A program made the position numbers and the translations under genes. DNA of 10,484 nucleotides from assembly GCA_021823605.1 (NCBI GenBank), contig JAKANV010000017.1, forward strand, positions 1-10,484, written 5' to 3'. Below the pieces are notes generated by a model. It searched no databases. It saw only the letters and a program-made list of their open reading frames with translations, and was not told the DNA's origin. This document shows positions 1 through 6,211 of the stretch, one piece after another; position 1 is the stretch's first letter; each line of letters begins with the position of its first letter. Source of the stretch: a bacterium (GTDB lineage Bacteria; Patescibacteriota; CPR2; UBA1875; JAJYID01).

Positions 1-288
1 CGATCTACTATAGATGGCACCATGCTGTGATGTCACCTTCGCCGTGGTATATGCTGTAACATCCTCAACTATCCGTCCCGCTTCGACAACAGCAACTTTA
101 AATCCAGCTTCAATTAGCGAATGAGCCGTCATGAGGCCAGCGATACCACCACCAATGACAGCAACATCAACGTTTACCCTGCCGCTGAACTCACCAAAAT
201 GCGTTTTTGAAGTAGTATCCAGCCAAACAGAAGTCGGTTTGCCGGGAAACCCATTTTTTTCTTTTAGACTACCTTTGTCCATGAGCAT
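1..288 (-). CDS. FAD-dependent oxidoreductase, N-terminal part (runs off the left edge)
   Basis: The 96 visible codons begin MLMDKGSLKEKNG and contain a dinucleotide-binding fold at about residues 40-65, with the GGGIAG loop after a VDVAVI strand and the acidic end VVEAG of the second strand. The later TTAKVTSQHG motif is typical of the DAO-type oxidoreductases that often carry a C-terminal Rieske [2Fe-2S] domain; the conserved lead-in SVWLDTT before the Rossmann fold fits the same group. The C-terminal catalytic and possible Rieske parts lie outside the window, so the substrate cannot be named. The start is the ATG at 288, with AGGGTG about 8 bases upstream; ATG 282 is an alternative. It is divergent from the small-gene operon beginning at 460 and has an inverted repeat just upstream. 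Family assignment is firm; the Rieske domain is inferred. Confidence 0.85.
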   Translation of the reverse strand, partial: MLMDKGSLKEKNGFPGKPTSVWLDTTSKTHFGEFSGRVNVDVAVIGGGIAGLMTAHSLIEAGFKVAVVEAGRIVEDVTAYTTAKVTSQHGAIYSRS

Positions 289-306
289 TATCTTAGCACC
301 CTGAAA

Positions 307-350
307 AATGCTATTCTATAGCTTTTTTTATAAAAAAATTAAATAGCATT
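307..350. repeat. Inverted repeat in the divergent intergenic region
   Basis: AATGCTATT at 307-315 is matched by its exact reverse complement AATAGCATT at 342-350. Between the arms lies a second perfect palindrome of seven T, AT, seven A (323-338). Read on the minus strand, the outer stem is followed by ATTTTTC, which resembles an intrinsic terminator or attenuator 19 bases before the oxidoreductase start. It could equally be an operator in the shared promoter region. The repeat is plain in the sequence; its function is inferred. Confidence 0.6.
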
Positions 351-352
351 CG

Positions 353-381
353 TGGACAAAATGAAACATTTATGTTATTAT
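353..381 (+). promoter_or_regulatory. Sigma-70-like promoter with extended -10 for the two small genes
   Basis: TGGACA (353-358) serves as a -35 box and TATTAT (376-381) as a -10 box, each differing from consensus at one position, separated by exactly 17 bases. A TG dinucleotide one base before the -10 (373-374) gives an extended -10. Transcription would start near 388, leaving a leader of about 70 bases before the ATG at 460. Confidence 0.65.
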
Positions 382-459
382 TAATCTGATTTGTATTTAT
401 GGGTTAGTGGCTTTAGACTCTATTTTCTACAAAATTCAAGGTAACGAAGGGAGGGAGAA

Positions 460-711
460 ATGACCACTGCTGCACCCAAAAATGAATGCACCACTTTTGA
501 TAACGTAGAACCAACCCTCGTCGCCATCAGAAACGGGAAACCCGCAAGCTTGAGTCCGTGCCAGGTCGATTGGGTTTTCGACCAGTTGCCCGAAGACACA
601 TTCGGGTCAAAGGATAATCTGACCGATGTCAGCCCCGAGCAAGCAAGGCAGCTTCTAACTAAGCTCAAGCAGAAGTTCAACATCGGACCTGAGCTTGATA
701 TCTACGGCTAG
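460..711 (+). CDS. Small hypothetical protein, 83 aa
   Basis: I do not recognise this protein. It has no signal peptide or membrane segment and looks like a small soluble protein. The N-terminal half is mixed (a possible strand near PTLVAIRNGKP), two cysteines sit at residues 10 and 34, and the C-terminal half carries a likely amphipathic helix around SPEQARQLLTKLKQKF. The ATG at 460 is well supported by a strong Shine-Dalgarno, GGGAGGGAG, ending a few bases upstream. The gene lies between a good promoter (353-381) and a second small gene 38 bases downstream, so the two are probably co-transcribed. Its GC content (about 45-58% in 60-base stretches) is higher than that of the LCP gene, which hints at transfer. 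Coding status rests on the ribosome binding site, composition and context, not on homology. Confidence 0.65.
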   Translation: MTTAAPKNECTTFDNVEPTLVAIRNGKPASLSPCQVDWVFDQLPEDTFGSKDNLTDVSPEQARQLLTKLKQKFNIGPELDIYG

Positions 712-749
712 ACGCTTACGATGCTTCTCAAAAACTGAGGGAGGTTACT

Positions 750-1016
750 ATGAATAGCGATGGTTGGTGGTTTATCACTGTATATCTGATGCTGCCGTCG
801 GTGATTCTTGAACCGCTCTATCAAGTGTTCGAGAACTTCGTCTACCAGCCGCCTCTCTGGCTAAGCATGCTCGTAGTCATGGCGATTCCCGTCCTTTCAT
901 TTCCACTAATGGTCTGCATTATGTGGGCTATAGAGTGGTCAGCAATGTTCATCATGGACGGCAGTTACTACCTACGACAGGCCAGTAAGATGGTACGAAA
1001 GACGGCCCGGTCCTAG
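750..1016 (+). CDS. Small membrane protein, 88 aa, unknown function
   Basis: This is an unrecognised small integral membrane protein. Two hydrophobic segments are visible, about residues 6-25 (WWFITVYLMLPSVIL and onward) and 36-62 (LWLSMLVVMAIPVLSFPLMV and onward), joined by a short polar, aromatic loop. The basic C-terminal tail (YLRQASKMVRKTAR) should lie in the cytoplasm by the positive-inside rule, which would put both ends inside. The ATG at 750 follows GGGAGGT with a 4-base spacer, a very strong ribosome binding site. It is the second gene of a two-gene unit with the 83-aa protein and is followed within 40 bases by a strong hairpin terminator. It could be a partner or membrane anchor for the upstream protein, but nothing in the sequence proves that. 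Confidence 0.68.
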   Translation: MNSDGWWFITVYLMLPSVILEPLYQVFENFVYQPPLWLSMLVVMAIPVLSFPLMVCIMWAIEWSAMFIMDGSYYLRQASKMVRKTARS

Positions 1017-1053
1017 GAGTTTAAACCGACTCCACATCTAAAGAAGCAAAAAG

Positions 1054-1090
1054 CCCCAGCGGGTACTTCAAACCGCTGGGGGTTTCTTTT
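1054..1090. terminator. Rho-independent terminator between convergent genes
   Basis: CCCCAGCGG (1054-1062) pairs with CCGCTGGGG (1073-1081) across a 10-base loop, and GTTTCTTTT follows on the plus strand. On the minus strand the same stem is followed by CTTTTTGC, so it can serve both the small-gene operon (ending 1016) and the DUF192 gene (ending 1096). Confidence 0.88.
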
Positions 1091-1095
1091 ATCCA

Positions 1096-1539
1096 CTAAG
1101 GGACCGTTATCAGATCCCCAACCTTTAGCCCAATTTCCTTTGCTATCCCGGCATTTAGTTCTAACACATATTTTGAATTTTTATCCGTACCATATGACTC
1201 ACAATTTACGGTTTTACAGGGTTGGGTGTTCTCATTTATATAAATAACTTTCTTATCCTTGTCTAGCCATATAATATCGAGTGGAATAAGAGTGTTTTTC
1301 ATCCAAAAAGGATATTCCCCCTCTTTATCAAACACAAAAAGCATTCCGGCATCTTTCGGCAAACTTTGTCTGTACATTAGCCCCTCCGTTCTCGACTTTT
1401 GCGTGTTTGCAATCTCTACAGTAAAGCAGCTCGTCCCTTTACATACATGGCTCTTACTCGAGCTCAGAAAAACAAAAAACCCCACCCCCGTAATAAGGAC
1501 CAGGCCCGAAAATATATATACTATTTTATATTTAGACAA
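1096..1539 (-). CDS. DUF192 family protein, membrane-anchored, 147 aa
   Basis: The core of the DUF192 family is clear: RTEGLMYRQSLPKDAGMLFVF (residues 50-70) is followed by the hallmark FWMKNT (78-83), the IPLDIIWLD strand (85-93), and the ending YVLELNAGIAKEIGLKVGD. A single hydrophobic segment at about residues 7-25 anchors or exports it, so the domain should act outside the cytoplasmic membrane. The biochemical role of DUF192 is not settled. Two C-x4-C pairs (Cys33/Cys38 and Cys108/Cys113) could form disulfides. The only sensible start is TTG at 1539, preceded by AAAGG about 8 bases upstream; an in-frame stop closes the frame shortly before. It follows the two-CW gene by 34 bases and ends beside the bidirectional terminator, so the two are probably co-transcribed. 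Confidence 0.88.
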   Translation of the reverse strand: MSKYKIVYIFSGLVLITGVGFFVFLSSSKSHVCKGTSCFTVEIANTQKSRTEGLMYRQSLPKDAGMLFVFDKEGEYPFWMKNTLIPLDIIWLDKDKKVIYINENTQPCKTVNCESYGTDKNSKYVLELNAGIAKEIGLKVGDLITVP

Positions 1540-1573
1540 TAAAAAACCTTTGGTAATTAGCGGACTTTAAAGC

Positions 1574-1891
1574 CTATTTTTCTTTCTGATATCTCGGAGC
1601 GTAAGTTTGACCCGGAAGAAGCAAACAAAACTCGGTCCCTTCCTCTTCCTCAACGACGTTGAAAAATGGACAGTCCAGGCAGCTAATCTCCTTTTGTGCG
1701 AATGTCCCCTGTATCTCACCTCCACAGAAAGTTCCAGTCACAGCCCAGCAAACTCTGCCTCGACAGTCCCCGCCATTTACACCGTCACCTTCTCCGGGCT
1801 GAGCAGCAGGACATACTCCTAGATGCTTGACCTCATTCCCTCCAGGTTCGCGCCCACACTTCTTAAATTCCCAGCAATTTTCTTTCTTCAT
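1574..1891 (-). CDS. Two-CW domain protein, cysteine-rich, 105 aa
   Basis: The sequence begins MKKENCWEFKKCGREPGGN and repeats the Cys-Trp signature at RVCWAVTGTFCGG, the pattern of the small two-CW proteins. These occur alone or fused to sensor proteins in various anaerobic bacteria and archaea. Nine cysteines sit at residues 6, 12, 27, 43, 48, 56, 71, 74 and 89, including a C-x2-C pair at 71/74 (CLDC). This spacing suggests a metal site, zinc or iron-sulfur, but the ligand is not known from the sequence. There is no signal peptide, so it is likely cytoplasmic. The ATG at 1891 lacks a strong Shine-Dalgarno. GC content is about 48-62% in 60-base stretches, well above the flanking AT-rich DNA. 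The DUF192 gene follows on the same strand. Confidence 0.82.
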   Translation of the reverse strand: MKKENCWEFKKCGREPGGNEVKHLGVCPAAQPGEGDGVNGGDCRGRVCWAVTGTFCGGEIQGTFAQKEISCLDCPFFNVVEEEEGTEFCLLLPGQTYAPRYQKEK

Positions 1892-2001
1892 GTTGTTACC
1901 AATGCTTAACTTATATAATTAATAATACTCTACAATATTATCTCTAAGTATTGCAAGCATAAACACAAAAAGTTTTCTTGTTCTAATTTAATTTTGATTT
2001 T
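1892..2001. other. AT-rich intergenic gap between HtrA and two-CW genes
   Basis: This 110-base gap holds no gene. Short inverted repeats are visible (ATGCTT at 1902-1907 with AAGCAT at 1955-1960; AATACT at 1924-1929 with AGTATT at 1947-1952), but their spacing is uneven. I found no convincing promoter pair for the two-CW gene and no clear terminator for HtrA. Confidence 0.4.
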
Positions 2002-3162
2002 TTAGCTGCTTTTCCCGAGAAGAACATCGAGTTTCAGCTGTTTTCCATCACGTAAAATTGTGAGTGTGACTTTATCGCCAGGATTATATTTCTGAAGCAA
2101 ATCTGTAATGTTATGATTTTGGTCAATTTCATCATTGCCCATCTTCAGTATAATATCACCTTCTTTTACACCTGCATTAGCTGCTGCAGAACCGGGAACT
2201 ACCGCCAAATCGTTCCCACCGTAAACTAAAGCACCCTTATCCGACTTTAAGTCATTGCTTGCTGCTAAATCCTTAGTAATGGGGATATATCGTACGCCCA
2301 ACACCGGCCTGACTATTTTTCCGGTCGTTTCTACTGAAGTTATTTGTTTCTTTATCATGTTTATTGGGATTGCAAATCCGATGAGCTGTCCCTGCTGATC
2401 TATAGCAGTATTTATGCCAATTACCTGCCCACCAATATTTGTAAGCGGACCGCCAGAATTCCCGGGATTAATAGCTGCATCTGTTTGGATAACATTATCA
2501 AGCGATTCCTGAGAGCTCCCGGAAGAGTTGCCCGCAGCAATTTCTCTGCCAATTCCACTCACCACACCTGTGGTAACTGTGTTTTGGTACTGTCCTAGTG
2601 CATTTCCGATAGCAACAACAGTTTGCCCTACCTGAAGGTTGTCTGAGTTTCCAAGTTCTACAACCGGTAGATTTTTTGCATCAATTTTTATAAAAGCCAG
2701 ATCGTTTAACGGATCTTGAGCCTTTATCTGCGCTTTATACTTTTTTCCATCACTGGTAAAAACTGTGTAGCTAGCATTTTGGTCTGAAACGACATGTTTG
2801 TTTGTTACGATAAGTCCATTTGGATTCACAATAAAGCCAGTGCCCGCACTTTGGGTCTTCTGAACATTTCCGAAAAGCCCCTGGATTGAGCCCTCACTAG
2901 TAATACTCACAACCGCCGGGCTAACTTTTTTAACAACATCTATGACTCCAGACTGCTCGGTAACCTGATAGGTTTTATTCCCACTTGTGCCTAAATTATC
3001 GAGTGATAAGTTACCATTCATAAGGTTAGCTCCGAATATTCCGCCCAACACACCCATTGCAAAAGAGGCTATAATCAAAAAAACAGCTCGTCTTTTCCAT
3101 ATACTATGCTCTTTCATTCCGTTACTATTTATTTGTTTTGTTTCCTCGGGTTTTTTATCCAT
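2002..3162 (-). CDS. htrA: HtrA/DegP-like serine protease (S1C family) with one PDZ domain, membrane-anchored
   Basis: This protein degrades or refolds damaged proteins outside the cytoplasmic membrane. A cytoplasmic N-terminus of about 25 residues is followed by one membrane helix (about 27-48). The trypsin-like domain covers about 72-280 and shows the full catalytic triad: His123 in TNKHVV, Asp154 in DPLNDLAFIKI and Ser236 in GNSGGPL. A single PDZ domain (about 287-382) ends the protein, with substrate-binding features in LGVRYIPIT and the AGVKEGDIILK loop. The length of 386 aa is usual for one-PDZ, Gram-positive-style HtrA. The ATG at 3162 has AGGGGG at a good spacing. It lies 10 bases after the stop of the membrane-protein gene and is likely the last gene of the LCP operon. 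All catalytic residues are intact, so it should be active. Confidence 0.95.
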   Translation of the reverse strand: MDKKPEETKQINSNGMKEHSIWKRRAVFLIIASFAMGVLGGIFGANLMNGNLSLDNLGTSGNKTYQVTEQSGVIDVVKKVSPAVVSITSEGSIQGLFGNVQKTQSAGTGFIVNPNGLIVTNKHVVSDQNASYTVFTSDGKKYKAQIKAQDPLNDLAFIKIDAKNLPVVELGNSDNLQVGQTVVAIGNALGQYQNTVTTGVVSGIGREIAAGNSSGSSQESLDNVIQTDAAINPGNSGGPLTNIGGQVIGINTAIDQQGQLIGFAIPINMIKKQITSVETTGKIVRPVLGVRYIPITKDLAASNDLKSDKGALVYGGNDLAVVPGSAAANAGVKEGDIILKMGNDEIDQNHNITDLLQKYNPGDKVTLTILRDGKQLKLDVLLGKSS

Positions 3163-3172
3163 TTATATCCCC

Positions 3173-4000
3173 CTAACCACCAAACCAGCGAATTGTCACA
3201 AATAGTGTTGCCATAATTATCGCCGAAATCCCTATATATTCCATGAGTACTCTCGAAGTAAGCCTATTCTCCACTTTATGTATCATCAGACCGTATAACA
3301 TATAATAAATGATAACCAGGAAGAGAGGCAATGTGACAATTGACATATTTGTCGTGCTTTCCACCTTATAAATACTCGGATATCTTTCCAGATAAAAACC
3401 GGCGATAAGAGAGGTTTCTGACAAAATCAAGGCTAGAATCACAGAATATGCTTTAACCCATTTTTTTGCAACCTTGTTTTTTATGAAATTATAGTAGGAA
3501 ATAAAATATATGGCAGCAAAAAGAGCAGCATTTGCTAAAACCACAATAATATCCCCGGTTTCCTTCTGCAGGGCAATTGTGATATTTGTCAAAAGATTGC
3601 TGCCAAGAAACACTGTGAAAAGAATAGAGAGATTTAAGGCATTTTTCTGAATTTGATTTACAGGTCCTTTTTTAAACATTCCGACTAAATATCTTAGCCC
3701 CAAATAATATCCCAGAAATATAATGGCTAAAACAAGGCGATTTGAAAAAACCATAACATTGGCGTTGAACATGGCAGTCATGGCAACCACCAAAAAAACG
3801 TCATACTTTTTGTCGCTTTCGAGAAATTTCTTTATATCGATTCGAAGAGACATAATGCAGTAGAAAAAAACCGTAACAGAAGACAAAACAAAAATCAGCC
3901 AAAAAAAGCCTTTGTTTTCAAGAATCAAAGAAAGCAGGAGGCTTTCAACGTAGAGAAAGGCAAGTATTAGATCTGATTTATTTTTTTTGAAGACGTCCAT
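3173..4000 (-). CDS. Multi-pass membrane protein, 275 aa, unknown function
   Basis: No enzymatic motif is visible. The protein is almost entirely hydrophobic segments, about eight or nine helices by eye, centred near residues 18, 40, 75, 95, 130, 160, 190, 228 and 262, with short basic loops such as MFKKGP and NKVAKKWVK. Some resemblance to DUF5656-type membrane proteins of uncultured bacteria is possible but unproven. Its start overlaps the stop of the LCP gene as TAATG, sharing one A, and the HtrA gene begins 10 bases after its own stop. The three are therefore translationally and probably transcriptionally coupled, which points to a role alongside envelope assembly or quality control. That role is inferred from position only. 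Confidence 0.8.
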   Translation of the reverse strand: MDVFKKNKSDLILAFLYVESLLLSLILENKGFFWLIFVLSSVTVFFYCIMSLRIDIKKFLESDKKYDVFLVVAMTAMFNANVMVFSNRLVLAIIFLGYYLGLRYLVGMFKKGPVNQIQKNALNLSILFTVFLGSNLLTNITIALQKETGDIIVVLANAALFAAIYFISYYNFIKNKVAKKWVKAYSVILALILSETSLIAGFYLERYPSIYKVESTTNMSIVTLPLFLVIIYYMLYGLMIHKVENRLTSRVLMEYIGISAIIMATLFVTIRWFGG

Positions 4001-5373
4001 TAGTCTTTATTTAGCTGGTCTTTTCCTATAACAACTGTTATGTCATATCCTGCACCACTATCATCAGATTTCTGAACCGCTTTCGTGCAGTATTTCTGTT
4101 CTAAGAATTCAATAGTCTTAGACTTAGAGCCATTTGAATGGTCATAGATAACCGTTGAAGAGTTAACATCATCTGAGTTTGAAACATCTAGAATTTTCAT
4201 ACCAAATCCAGAGATGCTATCTGCTGCTTTCTTCGCCTGACCCGAAGCTCCGGTAGCATTTAATACCTGCACTTTTGCCGCCTCATTTTGTAGTGGCCCA
4301 AGAGTAAAGATATTTTTGGCTATATTTTGAATCTCGTCGAAATTACCGGACTTTGGAATAAGTACATATGCACCGTAGTTTGCTGACTCGAGCGGTCCAT
4401 CAGGACCATTGTCTAAAACTCTATTAACAATCTTATTTTTATCCACTTTTTGGAACATAGTCGCTAAACGTTGCGCTTCCCATATCTGCATATCTGTTTT
4501 TATATGATCACCAAGAACACCTAAGATTTCAGACATTTTTGCAGGATTCAAAAGCGTATTTGCACTGAAAACTTTTTCTTTTACTTGAACCAGGATCTGC
4601 TGCTGCCTCTTTGCCCTATCGAAGTCAGAGGTTGTTTCCCTACTCCTTGCATATTTGAGAGCAGCTTTACCATCCATATGATGCATTCCTGCTTTAATAG
4701 AGTAAGTGCCATTATCAGGATAGTAGGGGTCATACAAGTCTTTCTCAACATTGATATCTACCCCGCCAACAGTATCGATAATTTTTTCAAATCCTGAAAA
4801 ATCAACCCTAACAGTATAATGAATCGGAATATCTAATGTTTTACTAATTGTATCTTTCGAAAGCGCCATGCCACCGCCAGAGTAGTGTTTCTGTTCACCA
4901 AGGGCATTTGCAGCATTTATTTTATCTTTACCATAACCGTCAATCGGCACATACAAATCTCTCGGAACCGACAACAGAGCAACTTCATTTGTCGCTGGTT
5001 TTATACTGGCTACCATTATAGTATCCGTTAATGTCCCCCCAGGGTGATTGTCTCCACCTATACCAAGGAGCAAAACATTAACACGACCGTCAGCCTCACC
5101 CTTTAGTTGTCCCTGGCCAAAAAGTCCAAGGAGTCCGGGAGCGGCCCCGCCTTCAAACATTTTCTTTGCAATCATGTAGGCTTTGTAGCCGAAGAAAGTG
5201 CCGACGGCTAAAAAGATAACTAAAAGTGTCAGAATTATTCTCTTTTTCCAGCTCTTCTTTTTCTTTTTCTTGAACTTTACTGGAGTTTTCCCATTGTCAG
5301 ATACTTTTTGCACGTTGTTACTATCGTCTCCTTCAATATCGCTTAATATGTCATCGATTGATTTTTTACTCAT
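4000..5373 (-). CDS. LytR-CpsA-Psr (LCP) family protein with LytR C-terminal domain
   Basis: LCP proteins are phosphotransferases that move glycopolymers from lipid carriers to the cell wall or other surface acceptors, acting outside the membrane. Residues 1-45 form a cytoplasmic tail with a lysine-rich block (about 34-45), then one membrane helix at 46-66. The LCP domain spans about 97-270 with its marks: LLLGIGG (101-107), LTDTIM with Asp117, SVPRDLYV with Arg138, KINAANALG (151-159) and ARSRETTSDFDRAKRQQ (242-258). These are the residues that bind the pyrophosphate and metal in characterised members. A LytR_C domain follows at about 365-450, starting KVQVLNATG. The ATG at 5373 has only a weak Shine-Dalgarno but a clear promoter upstream. 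It is the first gene of the operon with the 275-aa membrane protein and HtrA. Confidence 0.95.
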   Translation of the reverse strand: MSKKSIDDILSDIEGDDSNNVQKVSDNGKTPVKFKKKKKKSWKKRIILTLLVIFLAVGTFFGYKAYMIAKKMFEGGAAPGLLGLFGQGQLKGEADGRVNVLLLGIGGDNHPGGTLTDTIMVASIKPATNEVALLSVPRDLYVPIDGYGKDKINAANALGEQKHYSGGGMALSKDTISKTLDIPIHYTVRVDFSGFEKIIDTVGGVDINVEKDLYDPYYPDNGTYSIKAGMHHMDGKAALKYARSRETTSDFDRAKRQQQILVQVKEKVFSANTLLNPAKMSEILGVLGDHIKTDMQIWEAQRLATMFQKVDKNKIVNRVLDNGPDGPLESANYGAYVLIPKSGNFDEIQNIAKNIFTLGPLQNEAAKVQVLNATGASGQAKKAADSISGFGMKILDVSNSDDVNSSTVIYDHSNGSKSKTIEFLEQKYCTKAVQKSDDSGAGYDITVVIGKDQLNKD

Positions 5374-5411
5374 TTCACAAAGATTTTATGGTTATGTCCA
5401 ACACAAGAAAA

Positions 5412-5440
5412 ATTATACAAAAAAATACATTGCCCGCCAA
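5412..5440 (-). promoter_or_regulatory. Sigma-70-like promoter for the LCP operon
   Basis: On the minus strand a perfect TATAAT (5417-5412) lies 17 bases after TTGGCG (5440-5435), a four-of-six match to the -35 consensus. The start site would be near 5405, leaving a leader of about 30 bases before the ATG at 5373. Confidence 0.72.
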
Positions 5441-5458
5441 GGGTTTTATTGCTAAACT
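5430..5458 (+). promoter_or_regulatory. Candidate promoter for the signal peptidase gene
   Basis: TTGCCC (5430-5435) and TAAACT (5453-5458), each four of six to consensus, are 17 bases apart. Transcription would begin near 5465, only a few bases before the ATG at 5471. Its -35 box touches the -35 box of the opposing LCP promoter. This is a weaker match than the LCP promoter. Confidence 0.4.
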
Positions 5459-5470
5459 GTTCATTAGTTT

Positions 5471-6175
5471 ATGGAAAATAACGGAAAAAAATTCATGGAA
5501 AAAGAAAAAACACAAAAACCGGAAAGTAAAAAAGATGACAATAGGTTGATGATATCTGAAATGGCTAAAACAATAATCGCTATTATCCTTTTCATAACAG
5601 TAATAAAGTTTTTTGTCTTGGACCCATTCCTGGTTAAGGGTTCTTCAATGGAGCCAAACTTCCAGGATAATAACTACATCCTCGTAGAAAGCCTATCTTA
5701 TATATTCGGGGCACCTCAAAGAGGCGATGTGGTGGTTTTCCAGCATCCGGAAAACCAGTGCAATACTTACATCGAAAAGCATAAGATTAAAAATGTTTTA
5801 GATAGAATTTATTTTGTTAGTGGCCTACCGCCGGCAAATCCTTGTACTAATTTCATCAAAAGAGTTATTGGATTACCCGAAGAAACAGTGATAATCAAAG
5901 ATGGAACTGTGACGATTAAAAATAAAGAACATCCAAATGGGTTTAAGCTAAATGAGTCCTATATTCCTACTTCTGCAAATTTCAAACTACTTGGAAACGA
6001 AACTAAAACACTAGGGAAAAATGAGTTCTTTACACTCGGAGATAACCGCCAACCAAATGCCAGTCTGGACTCTAGAGAATGGGGTGCACTACCCAAAAAT
6101 CACATTATCGGAAAAGCTTGGGTACGAGTACTACCTTTTAATGAACTCGGCCTTCTCCCCCAACCGAAATACTAA
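5471..6175 (+). CDS. lepB: Signal peptidase I
   Basis: This membrane protease removes signal peptides from exported proteins. A polar, lysine-rich N-terminus (1-30) is followed by one membrane helix (about 33-50), after which the catalytic domain lies outside. The serine of the Ser-Lys dyad is Ser59 in GSSMEP and the lysine is Lys130 in FIKRVIGLPEE. Box D/E is LGDNRQPNASLDSREWG (189-205), with GDN and SxDSR intact. The length of 234 aa fits Gram-positive-type enzymes; the stretch NTYIEKHKIKNVLDRIYF (98-115) is a small insertion before the Lys box. The start is uncertain: ATG 5471 has no Shine-Dalgarno and may be read from a nearly leaderless mRNA, ATG 5495 has a weak ACGGA, and a Met at residue 27 is possible. 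It is a single gene, divergent from the LCP operon and convergent with the gene ending at 6212. Confidence 0.95.
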   Translation: MENNGKKFMEKEKTQKPESKKDDNRLMISEMAKTIIAIILFITVIKFFVLDPFLVKGSSMEPNFQDNNYILVESLSYIFGAPQRGDVVVFQHPENQCNTYIEKHKIKNVLDRIYFVSGLPPANPCTNFIKRVIGLPEETVIIKDGTVTIKNKEHPNGFKLNESYIPTSANFKLLGNETKTLGKNEFFTLGDNRQPNASLDSREWGALPKNHIIGKAWVRVLPFNELGLLPQPKY

Positions 6176-6211
6176 TATATTACGTCGGACAGTTTATAAC
6201 GTAGAACCAGA

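Noticed and set aside
1259..1570. Plus-strand reading frame of 103 aa opposite the DUF192 gene
   Set aside because: Antisense to a clear DUF192 family gene and without motifs or a ribosome binding site.
6176..6211. Terminator between signal peptidase and the convergent membrane-protein gene
   Set aside because: Only a 5-bp TACGT/ACGTA pairing with a 13-base loop and no following T-run was found, too weak to call.
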